DNA of 39,870 nt from Microbacterium capsulatum (GCF_030865425.1 NZ_JAVFCB010000009.1:171061-210930), one strand, 5' to 3'. Shown: positions 8,816 through 17,502, numbered from the stretch's first letter. The notes: generated by a model from the letters alone, not told the origin. Made by a program: numbers and translations.

Positions 8816-9052
8816 ATGGTCACAGTGAGGTACTTCGCCGCCGCCGCCGAGGCTGCCGGACGCGACCAGGAGCAGCTCCCGGTCGAGGGGACCCTCGGCG
8901 CTCTGCGACAGGAGCTGCTGCGCCGGTACGGCGACCCGATGGCGCGCGTGCTGCGCTCCGGATCCTTCCTCGTCGACGGGAGGGTCAGCCGCGACGAGAG
9001 CCATCCGCTCGGCGAGAGCGTCGACATCCTGCCCCCGTTCGCGGGCGGGTGA
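8816..9052 (+). CDS. moaD: Molybdopterin synthase sulfur carrier subunit
   Basis: Ubiquitin-like small subunit of molybdopterin synthase, 78 aa. It begins [15 protein letters not shown] and ends PFAGG; the C-terminal Gly-Gly is the site of thiocarboxylation by the MoeZ-type enzyme encoded divergently. GGAAAGGAC lies about 8 nt before ATG 8816. Its partner MoaE is on the opposite strand. moaC follows after 44 bp. Confidence 0.93.
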   Translation: MVTVRYFAAAAEAAGRDQEQLPVEGTLGALRQELLRRYGDPMARVLRSGSFLVDGRVSRDESHPLGESVDILPPFAGG

Positions 9053-9096
9053 CCCGGCCCGATTGGTACGCTCCCGAGGAAGGTCGAGGAGAGGCG

Positions 9097-9567
9097 ATGA
9101 GTGAGCTGACGCACCTGCGGGCCGACGGATCCGCGCACATGGTGGACGTGACCGACAAGGCCGTGACCCGCCGCGAGGCGCGCGCGCAGGCCGTGCTGCA
9201 GACGACGGCCGAGGTCGTCGCGAAGATCGCCGACGGGTCGCTGCCCAAGGGCGAGGCGCTCGGCACCGCCCGGATCGCCGGGATCATGGGCGCGAAGCAG
9301 ACCGCGGCGCTGATCCCGCTCTGCCACCCGCTGCCGCTGAGCAAGGTCGTCGTCGACCTCGAGCCCGAGGGGGACCGGGTCAGGATCCTCGCCACCGCGG
9401 TCACGAAGGGCGTCACCGGCGTCGAGATGGAGGCGCTCACGGCCGCGAGCGTCGCCGCGCTCACGCTCTACGACATGATCAAGGCGGTCGACAAGCACGC
9501 CGTGATCACCGACATCCGGGTGCTCGCCAAGTCCGGCGGCAAGAGCGGGGACTGGACCGCGGAATGA
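9097..9567 (+). CDS. moaC: Cyclic pyranopterin monophosphate synthase
   Basis: Acts after MoaA to rearrange 3',8-cyclo-GTP to cPMP; 156 aa. Conserved stretches: [72 protein letters not shown], and KSGGKSGDW at the end. Start ATG 9097 has an AGGAGAGG ribosome site; a GTG at 9049 overlapping the moaD stop is in frame but would add a poorly conserved 16-residue tail. The stop overlaps the ATG of the next gene (ATGA). Confidence 0.95.
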   Translation: MSELTHLRADGSAHMVDVTDKAVTRREARAQAVLQTTAEVVAKIADGSLPKGEALGTARIAGIMGAKQTAALIPLCHPLPLSKVVVDLEPEGDRVRILATAVTKGVTGVEMEALTAASVAALTLYDMIKAVDKHAVITDIRVLAKSGGKSGDWTAE

Positions 9568-10043
9568 GCCGCACCGCCGCCGTCCTCGTCGTGTCGACCC
9601 GCGCCGCGGCGGGCGTCTACGCCGACGAGACCGGCCCGCTCATCGTCGACTGGCTGCACGAGCACGGCTTCGACGCCGCGGATCCGATCGTCACCCCCGA
9701 CACGCGCGTCGACGCCGCGCTGCGCGCCGCCCTCGCCACGGCGCCCGACCTGCTGCTCACGACCGGCGGCACGGGCGTCTCCCCCGACGACGGCACCCCC
9801 GAGGCGACCGCGGCCGTGCTCGACCGCGAGCTGCCAGGGCTCATGGAGGAGCTGCGCCGCCGTGGCCTCGCCGCGACCCCGATGGCTCTGCTCACCCGCG
9901 GCGTGGCCGGGATCGCCGGGCGCACGGTCGTGATGAACCTTCCGGGGTCCCGCGGCGGGGTCCGTGACGGCCTCGCGGTGCTCGACCCGATCCTCGACCA
10001 CCTGCTCGCCCAGCTGCGCGGCGAGGGCGACCACGCCCGCTGA
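9564..10043 (+). CDS. mog: Molybdopterin adenylyltransferase (Mog/MoaB family)
   Basis: A 159-aa MPT-binding-fold protein that adenylates molybdopterin before metal insertion. Hallmarks are [17 protein letters not shown] (around 70-86), the [13 protein letters not shown] stretch, and [15 protein letters not shown] near the C-terminus. Family members are named mog or moaB; the sequence does not separate them. It is coupled to moaC by a 4-bp overlap. moeA, which would complete insertion, is not in the window. Confidence 0.88.
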   Translation: MSRTAAVLVVSTRAAAGVYADETGPLIVDWLHEHGFDAADPIVTPDTRVDAALRAALATAPDLLLTTGGTGVSPDDGTPEATAAVLDRELPGLMEELRRRGLAATPMALLTRGVAGIAGRTVVMNLPGSRGGVRDGLAVLDPILDHLLAQLRGEGDHAR

Positions 10044-10051
10044 GCGGGGGA

Positions 10052-10057
10052 TAGGGT
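10052..10057 (+). promoter_or_regulatory. Putative -10 box for the yaeQ-family gene
   Basis: TAGGGT ends 8 nt before ATG 10066 and no Shine-Dalgarno-like sequence lies between them, suggesting a near-leaderless transcript separate from the moa operon. Confidence 0.4.
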
Positions 10058-10065
10058 GGTCGCCT

Positions 10066-10605
10066 ATGGCTATCGGGGCGACGATCCACACGTTCGACAT
10101 GCAGCTGGCGGACACCGACCGCGGCGTCTACGAGGACTATTCGCTGCGCGTCGCGCGGCATCCGTCCGAGACCGACGCGTACATGCTGACCCGGCTGCTC
10201 GCGTACGGGCTGGAGTTCGCGGAGGGGATCGCGTTCAGCGAGGGGCTCTCCTCGACGGAGGAGCCGGCGGTCGTCGTGCGCGATCTCACCGGACGGATCA
10301 CCGCCTGGATCGAGGTCGGCGCCCCCGACGCGGAGCGCCTGCACTACGGCAGCCGCCTCGCCGAGCGCACGGTCGTCTACACGCACCGGGACCCTGTGAA
10401 GGTCATGGCGCCGTGGGCGGGGAAGCGGATCCACCGCGCCGAGCACATCCGGGTGTTCAGCTTCGACGCCGGCTTCATCGACCAGGCCGTACCGCTTCTC
10501 GAGCGCCGCAACACCGTCACGATGACCGTCGCCGAGCGCGTGCTCTACCTAGATCTGAACGGCACGACCCTGACCACCGCCGTGCACGAGCACGAGCTGG
10601 GCTAG
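10066..10605 (+). CDS. YaeQ family protein
   Basis: A 179-aa protein, the usual length for the family. Hallmarks seen: GATIHTFDMQLADTDRGVYEDYSLRVARHPSET at the start, MLTRLLAYGLEFAEGIAFSEGLS, and DLTGRITAWIEVGAPDAERLH. YaeQ has a nuclease-like (PD-(D/E)XK-related) fold in structural work, but its cellular role is not settled. It follows mog after 22 bp with its own apparent -10 box, so it need not belong to the cofactor pathway. Confidence 0.9.
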   Translation: MAIGATIHTFDMQLADTDRGVYEDYSLRVARHPSETDAYMLTRLLAYGLEFAEGIAFSEGLSSTEEPAVVVRDLTGRITAWIEVGAPDAERLHYGSRLAERTVVYTHRDPVKVMAPWAGKRIHRAEHIRVFSFDAGFIDQAVPLLERRNTVTMTVAERVLYLDLNGTTLTTAVHEHELG

Positions 10606-10661
10606 CCCGGGGCTGAGTCGACCCGGCGATCGCCGGCCTTCCCGCACGGATCGCGGACCTC

Positions 10662-10784
10662 GGAGATGGATTTCGCCCCTCGCAGGGACGGCGCCGGAAC
10701 GTTTTCCATCTTCGGGGCTCGGACCTGGATCCGCGGAGATGGATTCGGCGCCTCCGAACGCGCACGGAGCGGCGTTTTCCATCC
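10662..10784. repeat. Two diverged hairpin repeats
   Basis: Two related units, 10662-10710 and 10735-10784, each begin GGAGATGGATT and end CGTTTTCCATC, so the ends of each unit can pair (GATGGA with TCCATC) to form an imperfect hairpin. They lie between yaeQ and the 68-bp array, in a 415-bp space (10606-11020) that contains no gene. Confidence 0.7.
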
Positions 10785-10798
10785 TTCAGCGGAGGGAA

Positions 10799-11004
10799 GG
10801 TGCCGCGTTTCGTCTCGGTCGCCTTCGGCGTCCTCGCTCAACGACCCCGACAGTGCGGCCCGACAAGGTGCCGCGTTTCGTCTCGGTCGCCTCCGGCGTC
10901 CTCGCTCAACGACCCCGACAGGGCGGCCCGACAAGGTGCCGCGTTTCGTCTCGGTCGCCTCCGGCGTCCTCGCTCAACGACCCCGACAGGGCGGCCCGAG
11001 AAGA
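10799..11004. repeat. Three tandem copies of a 68-bp unit
   Basis: Copies start at 10801, 10869 and 10937, exactly 68 bp apart; the second and third are almost identical and the first differs at a few positions. Each unit contains CCGCGTTTCGTCTCGG and CTCGCTCAACGACCCCGACA, the right half of the palindromic element seen at 6857. No matching left arm is present, so this array cannot form the full hairpin. It sits next to the stop codon of the RND gene. Confidence 0.92.
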
Positions 11005-11020
11005 CGGATCCGAGGACGCG

Positions 11021-14000
11021 TCAGTCGTCGCGGCTCTCACGCCGCTCGCGACGGGTCGGGGCGGCCGGAAGCTCGGCCGCGGATTCGGATCCGTCCGCGG
11101 CCGGGCCCAGGTAGGCGGCGGCCACAGCGGCGAGCGCGGCGGTGTGGGCGGGCGGTTCCGTCCCGGCCACCGCAGGCGCGACGGCCGTGGGCGCAGGCGT
11201 GGCGACAGGCGCGGCCACAGCAGCGGACAGCACCGGCTCCGCGACCGGGATCGAAACGACGCCCGCATCCGCGGCGGCCATCCCACCGGCCCGCGCGGCA
11301 CGCCTCGCGGCCCGGCGCTCCTTGGCGCCCTCGACGAGGTTGTACAGCGTGGGCAGCACGAGCAGCGTCAGCACGGTCGACGACACGAGGCCGCCGATCA
11401 CGACGATCGCGAGCGGCTGCGAGATGAACCCGCCGTGCCCGGTGATCCCGAGCGCCATCGGCGTGAGCGCGACGATCGTCGCGAGCGCCGTCATCAGGAT
11501 CGGGCGCAGACGCCGGGATCCTCCGGCGATCGTCGCATCGTGCGCGTTCACGCCCTTCTCGCGGTACTGGTTCACGAGATCCACGAGCACGATCGCGTTC
11601 GTCACGACGATGCCGATGAGCATGAGCACGCCGATGAGCGAGGCGACGCCGAGCGGCACCCCCGTGACGATCTGCAGGAGGATCGCTCCGGTCGCCGCGA
11701 ACGGCACCGAGCTCAGCAGCAGGATCGGCTGGCGGAGGGACCGGAACGTCGCGACCATGACGATGTAGACGATGAGGATCGCCGCGAGCATCGCGAGGCC
11801 GAGCTGGCCGAAGGCTTCCTGCTGCTGCGTGACGACGCCGCCGAGCGCGGCGTCGGCGCCCGAGGGCAGCTTCGCGTCCTTCATCGCCTGCGACACGGCC
11901 GCCGAGGCCGCCGCGAGATCGTCGCCCTTCGGGGTGACGGTCACGGTCGAGGTGCGCTGCCCGCGCTGCGTCGTGATCGACGCCGGGCTCTCGCCCTGCT
12001 GCACGGTCGCGATCTGGTCGAGCCGGACGATGCCGGCGCGCGTCGGGACGGTCAGCGCCTTCAGCTGGTCGACCGTGGTCGGCGGGTGGGCGCTCTGCAC
12101 GTACACGGTGAGGGCGGTGCCGTCGATCTCCACGGATCCGACCTGCTGCGGACGCATCGCCTGCGACACGATCCCGCCAACCGCGACCTCGCTGAGCCCG
12201 CGCTGGGCGGCGGCCGCCCGGTCGACCTGCACGGCGATGTATGGCAGCGACGCGGAGAGGTTGCTGGAGACCTGGCTGATCTCCTTCCTCGAGGACAGCT
12301 TCGACACGAGCGCGTCGGTCGCGGAGTTCAGCGTCCTCTCGTCGGGCGCGGTGACCTTCACCTGGATGTCGGACGAGGCGAAGCCGGACGTCGAGGCGAT
12401 CGTCAGGGTGCCGACCCCGCTGAGGTCCTTGACGGCCTGGCGCACATCCGCCTTGACGGTGTCCTGGTTCGCGGCCGGATCCGTCGTGATCGAGTACGTG
12501 ACGCCTGCCCCGCCGCCCGAGAACGCGTCACGGAGGGCGGATCCGCTCGAGCCGACGGAGACCTGCACGGTCTTGATGCCGGAGACGTCCTTGATCGCCT
12601 CCTCGACCTTCTGCGCCGCCGCGTCCTTCGCGTCGAGGCTCGCGGACTGGTCGAGCTGCTGCGTCATCGTGAACGTGTTCTGACCGCTCGAGCCGAGGAA
12701 GTTCAGCTTCATCAGCGGCGCCGCGGCGATCGTGCCGGCGAGCACGACGACGGCCATCGCCAGCGTGATCCAGGAGTGCCGGAGCGTCCAGGACAGGATC
12801 GGGATGTACGCCTTCTGCAGGCGGGAGGGCGGGGCGTCCTCGTGCTCGGGGTCGATCGGGTGGCCGTCCGCGCCGAACAGCGCCTTGCCCGGCTTCAGGA
12901 ACCAGTAGGCGAGCACCGGGACGATCGTGAGCGCCACGAACAGCGAGGCCGACATCGCGATCGTCACGGTGAGGGCGAACGGCCGGAACAGCTCGCCCGT
13001 GACGTCGCCGACGAACGCGATCGGCAGGAACACCGCGACGGTCGTGATCGTGGAGGCCGTGACCGCCATCGCGACCTCGCGCACCGCGCTGAGGATCGCC
13101 GTCCGCTTGTCGGCCCCGCCCACGTAGTGCCGTTTGATGTTCTCGATCACGACGATCGAGTCGTCGACGACGCGGCCGATCGCGATCGTGAGCGCGCCGA
13201 GCGTGAGGATGTTCAGGGAGTAGCCGAACGCCTGGATCCCGATGAACGTGATGAGCACGCTCGTCGGGATCGAGATCGCGGTCACGAGCGTCGAGCGCAC
13301 CGACAGCAGGAAGACCAGGATCACGAGCACCGCGCACAGCAGGCCGAGCAGACCCTCCTGCGCGAGCGAGTCGATCGACTGCTGGATGAACGGCGCCTGG
13401 TCGAACACGGTCGTGAAGGTCGCCCCGGGCAGGTCGTCCTTGAGCTGCGGCACGAGCCCCGTGACCGCCTTGGAGACGTCGACCGTGTTCGCGGCGGGCA
13501 GCTTGGTCACCGCGATGGTGAGCGCGGGCTTGCCGTCGACGCGGGAGATCGACGTGATCGGATCGCCCTCGAGCTTCACGCTCGCGACGCTGCCGACGGT
13601 CGCGCCGGACGCCGCGCCGACGAGCGGGATCGCCTGGATCTGCTCCACCGAGGTGAGCTTGTCGCCGGTCTGCACGGTGAGGGTCTTGTCGCCCTCGGTG
13701 ATGCTGCCGCCCGGGAAGAGCACGCCGTTCTGCTGCAGCGCGTCCCTGATCGCGGTGGGGCCGGCGCCGGACTGGGCGAGCGCCACGGGGTCCGGCGTGA
13801 TCGTCACGCGCTTGCCCTGACCGCCGACGAGCGACGCGGCGTTCACGCCGGCGAGCCGCTCGATCCTCGGGATGATCGTGCCCGTGATCCGCTGCTGCGC
13901 CGTCTCGGCGTCGGAGAAGCCGGTCACGGCGAGCTGGATCACCGGGAAGTCGTCGATCGAGGCCGTGATCACCTGCGGGTCGACGCCCTCGGGCAGGTGG

Positions 14001-14353
14001 GACTTGATGCGGCCGATCGCCTGGTTGATCTTCTGCTCGGCGGTGGCGAGGTTCGTGCCGTACGCGAACGACGCCTGGATCACGGAGGAGTTCGTCGTGC
14101 TCGTCGCCGTCGAGGTGTCCAGCCCAGGCACGCCCTGGATCGCGGTCTCGACCGGGGTGGACACGTCGTGCTCCACGACCTCGGGCGAGGCGCCGGGATA
14201 GCTCGAGACGATGGCGAGCTGCGGGAACTCGATCGACGGGATCAGCTCCTGCTTCAGGGTGGTCAGGGCGAGGCCGCCGAACACCGCGGCGACGATCGTG
14301 ATGAGCGCGATCAGTGCGCGGTTGCGCAGGCTCAGGACGGCCAGCTTCGACAC
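11021..14353 (-). CDS. RND-family efflux transporter permease
   Basis: A 1110-aa inner-membrane exporter of the AcrB/HAE1 type, the kind also found in Gram-positive bacteria without outer-membrane partners. TM1 lies near residues 10-32 and is followed by a large extracytoplasmic porter domain; the paired aspartates in GRVVDDSIVVIEN near residue 396 form the proton relay of TM4. The second half repeats the layout and ends in six TMs with LLVLPTLYNLVEG. The last 100 residues are an Ala/Pro/Val-rich tail ending in charged residues, not usual for the family. Start is GTG 14353 after GGGGAGC; the open frame continues upstream through the crcB genes but is a shadow there. Substrate unknown. No membrane fusion protein is encoded beside it. 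Confidence 0.9.
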   Translation of the reverse strand: MSKLAVLSLRNRALIALITIVAAVFGGLALTTLKQELIPSIEFPQLAIVSSYPGASPEVVEHDVSTPVETAIQGVPGLDTSTATSTTNSSVIQASFAYGTNLATAEQKINQAIGRIKSHLPEGVDPQVITASIDDFPVIQLAVTGFSDAETAQQRITGTIIPRIERLAGVNAASLVGGQGKRVTITPDPVALAQSGAGPTAIRDALQQNGVLFPGGSITEGDKTLTVQTGDKLTSVEQIQAIPLVGAASGATVGSVASVKLEGDPITSISRVDGKPALTIAVTKLPAANTVDVSKAVTGLVPQLKDDLPGATFTTVFDQAPFIQQSIDSLAQEGLLGLLCAVLVILVFLLSVRSTLVTAISIPTSVLITFIGIQAFGYSLNILTLGALTIAIGRVVDDSIVVIENIKRHYVGGADKRTAILSAVREVAMAVTASTITTVAVFLPIAFVGDVTGELFRPFALTVTIAMSASLFVALTIVPVLAYWFLKPGKALFGADGHPIDPEHEDAPPSRLQKAYIPILSWTLRHSWITLAMAVVVLAGTIAAAPLMKLNFLGSSGQNTFTMTQQLDQSASLDAKDAAAQKVEEAIKDVSGIKTVQVSVGSSGSALRDAFSGGGAGVTYSITTDPAANQDTVKADVRQAVKDLSGVGTLTIASTSGFASSDIQVKVTAPDERTLNSATDALVSKLSSRKEISQVSSNLSASLPYIAVQVDRAAAAQRGLSEVAVGGIVSQAMRPQQVGSVEIDGTALTVYVQSAHPPTTVDQLKALTVPTRAGIVRLDQIATVQQGESPASITTQRGQRTSTVTVTPKGDDLAAASAAVSQAMKDAKLPSGADAALGGVVTQQQEAFGQLGLAMLAAILIVYIVMVATFRSLRQPILLLSSVPFAATGAILLQIVTGVPLGVASLIGVLMLIGIVVTNAIVLVDLVNQYREKGVNAHDATIAGGSRRLRPILMTALATIVALTPMALGITGHGGFISQPLAIVVIGGLVSSTVLTLLVLPTLYNLVEGAKERRAARRAARAGGMAAADAGVVSIPVAEPVLSAAVAAPVATPAPTAVAPAVAGTEPPAHTAALAAVAAAYLGPAADGSESAAELPAAPTRRERRESRDD

Positions 14354-14373
14354 GTGCTCCCCTTCGAATCCCC

Positions 14374-14390
14374 CACGTTCCGGAAACGTG
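14374..14390. promoter_or_regulatory. Inverted repeat before the RND gene
   Basis: CACGTT (14374-14379) and AACGTG (14385-14390) flank 5 bp, 20 bp upstream of the RND start and just downstream of a possible -10 hexamer TAAACT on the minus strand (complement of 14404-14409). The size and spacing resemble a TetR- or MarR-type operator; no such regulator gene is adjacent. Confidence 0.35.
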
Positions 14391-14487
14391 TGTACAGGCG
14401 AGAGTTTAGAGCGCGCTGGACCGGCGCCCGAGCACCTCGAACCGGCCGACGATTCCGGGCCGGCGCTGGGGTGGACCGGGCGTCGGG

Positions 14488-14853
14488 TCAGCCCGCGATC
14501 GCGGCGCCGAGGGCGAGGCCGCCGACCGCGGCGAGGATCCCGAGGATCATCATCCCGGCGGCGTTGAACGCGGCGGCCCGGGAGGACCCGTCCCGCCACA
14601 GCGCGACGGTGTCGAGCATCGCGGTGCTGAAGGTCGTGTAGCCGCCGAGCAGCCCCGCGCCGACGATGAACGCCGCCGCCGGGAAGCCGCCGGTGACGAG
14701 GCCGAGGGCGAAGGATCCGGTGAGGTTGATCACCAGCACCCCCCACGGATAGCGCGTGCCCGCCAGCCGGGCGACGCCGAGGTCGACGAGATAGCGGAGA
14801 CCGGCTCCGACGCCCCCGGCGAGCGCGGCGGCGAGGAAGAGGAGCGGGCTCAT
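14488..14853 (-). CDS. crcB: Fluoride efflux protein CrcB (second of pair)
   Basis: A 121-aa, four-TM Fluc-type fluoride channel subunit. The family signature is clear: YPWGVLVINLTGSFALGLVTG and GLLGGYTTFSTAMLDTVALW. ATG 14853 overlaps the stop of the upstream crcB by 4 bp. Such pairs usually form antiparallel dimers, so the two products may assemble together. The ORF extends further 5' but that part overlaps the first crcB. Confidence 0.93.
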   Translation of the reverse strand: MSPLLFLAAALAGGVGAGLRYLVDLGVARLAGTRYPWGVLVINLTGSFALGLVTGGFPAAAFIVGAGLLGGYTTFSTAMLDTVALWRDGSSRAAAFNAAGMMILGILAAVGGLALGAAIAG

Positions 14854-15257
14854 CCGTGCGCCTGCGTGCGCGTGGAGCGGGGGCGTGCCCAATCGAGCCC
14901 CGCCGCCGCGGCGCCGATGCCGAGCACGACGCTGCCGACCGCATAGGCCGCGGCGAGGAGCGGGTTCGCGTGCCAGAGCGTCACCGTGCCGACCGCGAAG
15001 GCGCTGTAGGTGGTGAAGCCGCCGAGCACGCCGGTGCCGAGGAGCACCCGCATCGCGGAGGATCCGGGCAGCCGGGCCGCGAGCACGCCGATCAGGAACG
15101 CGCCGGCGATGTTCGCGATGAGGGTCGCCCAGGGCACCGCCCCGAGGCCGGAGCCCGCCGCGGTCGGCAGCACCAGCCCGAGGCCGATCCGCGCCGCCGT
15201 TCCCGCCACTCCGCCGGCCATGACGAGCGCGAGGCGGAGCGGGATCGGCGAAGTCAC
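14850..15257 (-). CDS. crcB: Fluoride efflux protein CrcB (first of pair)
   Basis: A 135-aa, four-TM protein with WATLIANIAGAFLIGVLAA and TGVLGGFTTYSAFAVGTVTLW, the two CrcB signatures, and a basic C-terminal tail (RPRSTRTQAHG). Start GTG 15257 is chosen because a TAGGCT hexamer (15265-15270, minus strand) ends 7 nt upstream, consistent with leaderless expression. I see no fluoride riboswitch in the short upstream stretch. Confidence 0.91.
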   Translation of the reverse strand: MTSPIPLRLALVMAGGVAGTAARIGLGLVLPTAAGSGLGAVPWATLIANIAGAFLIGVLAARLPGSSAMRVLLGTGVLGGFTTYSAFAVGTVTLWHANPLLAAAYAVGSVVLGIGAAAAGLDWARPRSTRTQAHG

Positions 15258-15264
15258 GTCTGCC

Positions 15265-15270
15265 AGCCTA
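15265..15270 (-). promoter_or_regulatory. Putative -10 box for leaderless crcB pair
   Basis: TAGGCT on the minus strand, 7 nt before GTG 15257, with no ribosome binding site in between. Confidence 0.45.
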
Positions 15271-15415
15271 GGCCTCCGGATCCGGGGTTCCCCAGCCCCG
15301 GGGGTTCCCGGGTTACGTAGACTCGGCCGGGTGGCGGCCGACCCGGTCCGGGGGTCCACCCGTGCGACGCGGGCCGGCCGATCGAGTCCAGCCGACCGAG
15401 GAGGACGACGCGCGA

Positions 15416-16117
15416 GTGACCCTGAGGATGGCATACGCCTGGTCGCGCCTTCTCGCCGCGGCGGTGTGCGGAGTCGCCCTCGTGGACCGTCTGTTCTGGG
15501 GGCTGAACTCGCAGACGGTCGCCGGACAGAACTACTTCGCCTACCTCACGATCGAGTCGAACATCGCCTACGCGATCCTCGGCGCAGTCGCCGGGATCAT
15601 CGCGCTGCGCACCTTGGAGGATCCGCGCTGGCTCACCACCGCGCGCGCGATGGTGCTCAGCTGGACGATCACCGCCGGGCTCGCCTACGGGCTGATCCTG
15701 TGGCAGGCCGGCGCGCGGGGCATCCCGATCTGGGTGCCGTGGTCGGACATCGTGCTGCACTTCGTGCTGCCCGCGTGGGCGGTCTTCGCGTGGGTGCTCG
15801 GCCCCGGCCGGCGCGCGGTCACCTGGCGGATCGTGCCGTACGTGCTGATGTATCCCTCGCTCTGGGGCGTGTTCACGATCTGGCGGGGCGGCGTCGTCGG
15901 CTGGTACCCGTACTACTTCCTGGACCCCCGCCAGGTGTCCGGTCCGCTCGAGCGGGGTGCGACCTGCGCGCTCGCCCTCGTGATCTTCGCGCTCGTCGCC
16001 AGCGGGCTCGTGGTGCTGAGCCGCCTGCACCAGACGGTCGCCGCGGCGCGCGTGGATCCCGCGGGGATCCGGGCTCAGGGGGACTTGGTGGCGGAGACGA
16101 AGGGCATCAGGGACTGA
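15416..16117 (+). CDS. Pr6Pr family membrane protein
   Basis: A 233-aa protein with about six transmembrane segments. Features of the Pr6Pr (FAR-17a/AIG1-like) family are NYFAYLTIESNIAYAILG near residue 40, the pair of polar motifs around DIVLHFVLPAWAVFAW, and WYPYYFLDP. Function is not established; relatives of this fold in eukaryotes are fatty-acid-ester hydrolases, but that cannot be carried over. Start GTG 15416 follows GAGGAGGA at about 10 nt. Its last 43 bp overlap the convergent amine oxidase gene, so the two transcripts are antisense at their ends. Confidence 0.8.
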   Translation: MTLRMAYAWSRLLAAAVCGVALVDRLFWGLNSQTVAGQNYFAYLTIESNIAYAILGAVAGIIALRTLEDPRWLTTARAMVLSWTITAGLAYGLILWQAGARGIPIWVPWSDIVLHFVLPAWAVFAWVLGPGRRAVTWRIVPYVLMYPSLWGVFTIWRGGVVGWYPYYFLDPRQVSGPLERGATCALALVIFALVASGLVVLSRLHQTVAAARVDPAGIRAQGDLVAETKGIRD

Positions 16118-17457
16118 CGCGCGGTGGCCTGCGCGTCGGCATCGGAGAGCTTCGCGTAGGCCTCGGCGTCGGGCCCGCCGACCAGGCCGACGAGCACGGC
16201 GTCCCCGGTGATCGGCTGGAGATTGAGCCAGGTGCGGATCGGCCCCTCCCCGCCCACGACATGCCAGATGTCGGCGTCGACGCTCCAGAACGTCTTGTCG
16301 AAGTGCAGCCACACGGTCTCGACGTACCCGGACGCGAGCGCGGCGATCGCCCCGCGGTGCGCGAACGGCAGCACCGGGGCGAACTCGATCGCGTGCCGCT
16401 GCAGCACCCCGAGCGGGACGGTCACGACGACCCGGTCGAACGACAGCGCCTCCCCCGTGCCCAGCCGCAGGCTCACCCCCGCGTCGTCGTACGCGATCCG
16501 CATCACCGGCGAGGTGAGCGTGACCTTCAGCCCCTTCAGCGGCGCGTCGACGATCACGCCGAGGTCTCCTCCGGCGCCCACGAGCGCGTCCGGCGTGAAC
16601 GCCGGCGGATACCAGCTCGAGGCCTTCGCGGCATCGACGCCGGTGGTCGCCTGCAGCCAGGCGAGGGCCGCGGCGAGCGCGGGATCCTGCGGATCGGCGC
16701 CGGCCGACGTCAGTGCCGTACCGAGCGGCACGTCGGACGGGCCGCCGACTGCCTGCGCGATCGCCTTCTTGAGCGCGCCGCCGTCGACGGTGGGCGCCGC
16801 GCCGTCCTTCGACCAGCCGGTCGACGTGCCGAACGCGAGCCGGCGGATCCCCTGCGCGGCGAGGATCCCGCCGAGCGTGTTCGCGCCCTCGCCGGCCGAG
16901 AGCCAGGCGCCGAGCTGGGCCGGCACCGGCCAGTTCTTGTCGACGACCGAGCGGATCCGCCCGCCCGTGCGCTCGCGCGCCTCGAAGACCGTCACGGCGC
17001 GTCCCGCGTCGGCGAGGCTGCGCGCGGCGGCCGCGCCCGCAGCACCGGCCCCGACGACCGCGATCCGCTCGCCGCTCGTGGAGGCCGCGATGACGTCGGC
17101 GGCGACCCGGCGCCCGGAGTCGATCGCGCCCTGCACCGTGCCGGGGCGATCGGGGTCGGTCGCCTCGCCGGCGAGGAACACCCGGCCGAGGATCGGCGCG
17201 GCGAGGTCCTTGCGGTTCTGCGGGACGGCGCCGGCGGGCAGGTAGCTCATCGCTCCGCGGGAGTACGGGTCGGTCGACCACGTGCTGCGCATCCACGCGG
17301 TGGGGACGGGCACGGACCCGGTCGGGATCGTCGGCCGGGGCGTCGGCGGCACGGTGGTGGTCGGCTTCGGCCGCGGCTCGCCCGTGCACGCGGCGAGGAC
17401 GACCGCGACGGCACCCGCTCCGGTGCCGACGAGCAGGGTTCGACGCGAGATGCCCAT
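16075..17457 (-). CDS. Circularly permuted flavin amine oxidase-like Tat lipoprotein
   Basis: A 460-aa FAD enzyme with its parts in an unusual order. Residues 1-24 are a Tat-type signal (SRRTLLVG) ending in the lipobox LAAC (Cys24), then a Thr/Pro linker to about 50. Residues 60-123 (WSTDPYSRGAMSY, GRVFLAGEAT, GTVQGAIDSGRRVA) are what normally closes a flavin monoamine oxidase. Only then, at 132-168, comes the Rossmann motif VVGAGAAG and FEARERTGGRI, which normally starts it. The chain ends near residue 460 after the segment that usually precedes the W..DPYSRG motif. One continuous frame, no stop or frameshift. It probably acts folded outside the membrane on an amine; substrate unknown. A TAGGCT hexamer lies 9 nt before ATG 17457. 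Confidence 0.85.
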   Translation of the reverse strand: MGISRRTLLVGTGAGAVAVVLAACTGEPRPKPTTTVPPTPRPTIPTGSVPVPTAWMRSTWSTDPYSRGAMSYLPAGAVPQNRKDLAAPILGRVFLAGEATDPDRPGTVQGAIDSGRRVAADVIAASTSGERIAVVGAGAAGAAAARSLADAGRAVTVFEARERTGGRIRSVVDKNWPVPAQLGAWLSAGEGANTLGGILAAQGIRRLAFGTSTGWSKDGAAPTVDGGALKKAIAQAVGGPSDVPLGTALTSAGADPQDPALAAALAWLQATTGVDAAKASSWYPPAFTPDALVGAGGDLGVIVDAPLKGLKVTLTSPVMRIAYDDAGVSLRLGTGEALSFDRVVVTVPLGVLQRHAIEFAPVLPFAHRGAIAALASGYVETVWLHFDKTFWSVDADIWHVVGGEGPIRTWLNLQPITGDAVLVGLVGGPDAEAYAKLSDADAQATARQSLMPFVSATKSP

Positions 17458-17502
17458 CGTGGTGCCAGCCTATCCCGGGTGCTCCCGGGGGTCTCCGACC
17501 AC

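Noticed and set aside
10739..14641. 1300-codon open frame on the plus strand opposite the RND gene
   Set aside because: Its product is Arg/Asp/His-rich low complexity with no domain, the usual shadow of a GC-rich gene; the minus-strand frame has all RND motifs.
15258..15415. Fluoride riboswitch before the crcB pair
   Set aside because: A -10 box 7 nt before the start leaves no leader, and the expected pseudoknot core is not seen.
16075..17457. Fusion or frameshift of two oxidase genes to explain the domain order
   Set aside because: The frame is continuous, the total length is that of one enzyme, and each block occurs once; permutation explains it better than a fusion.
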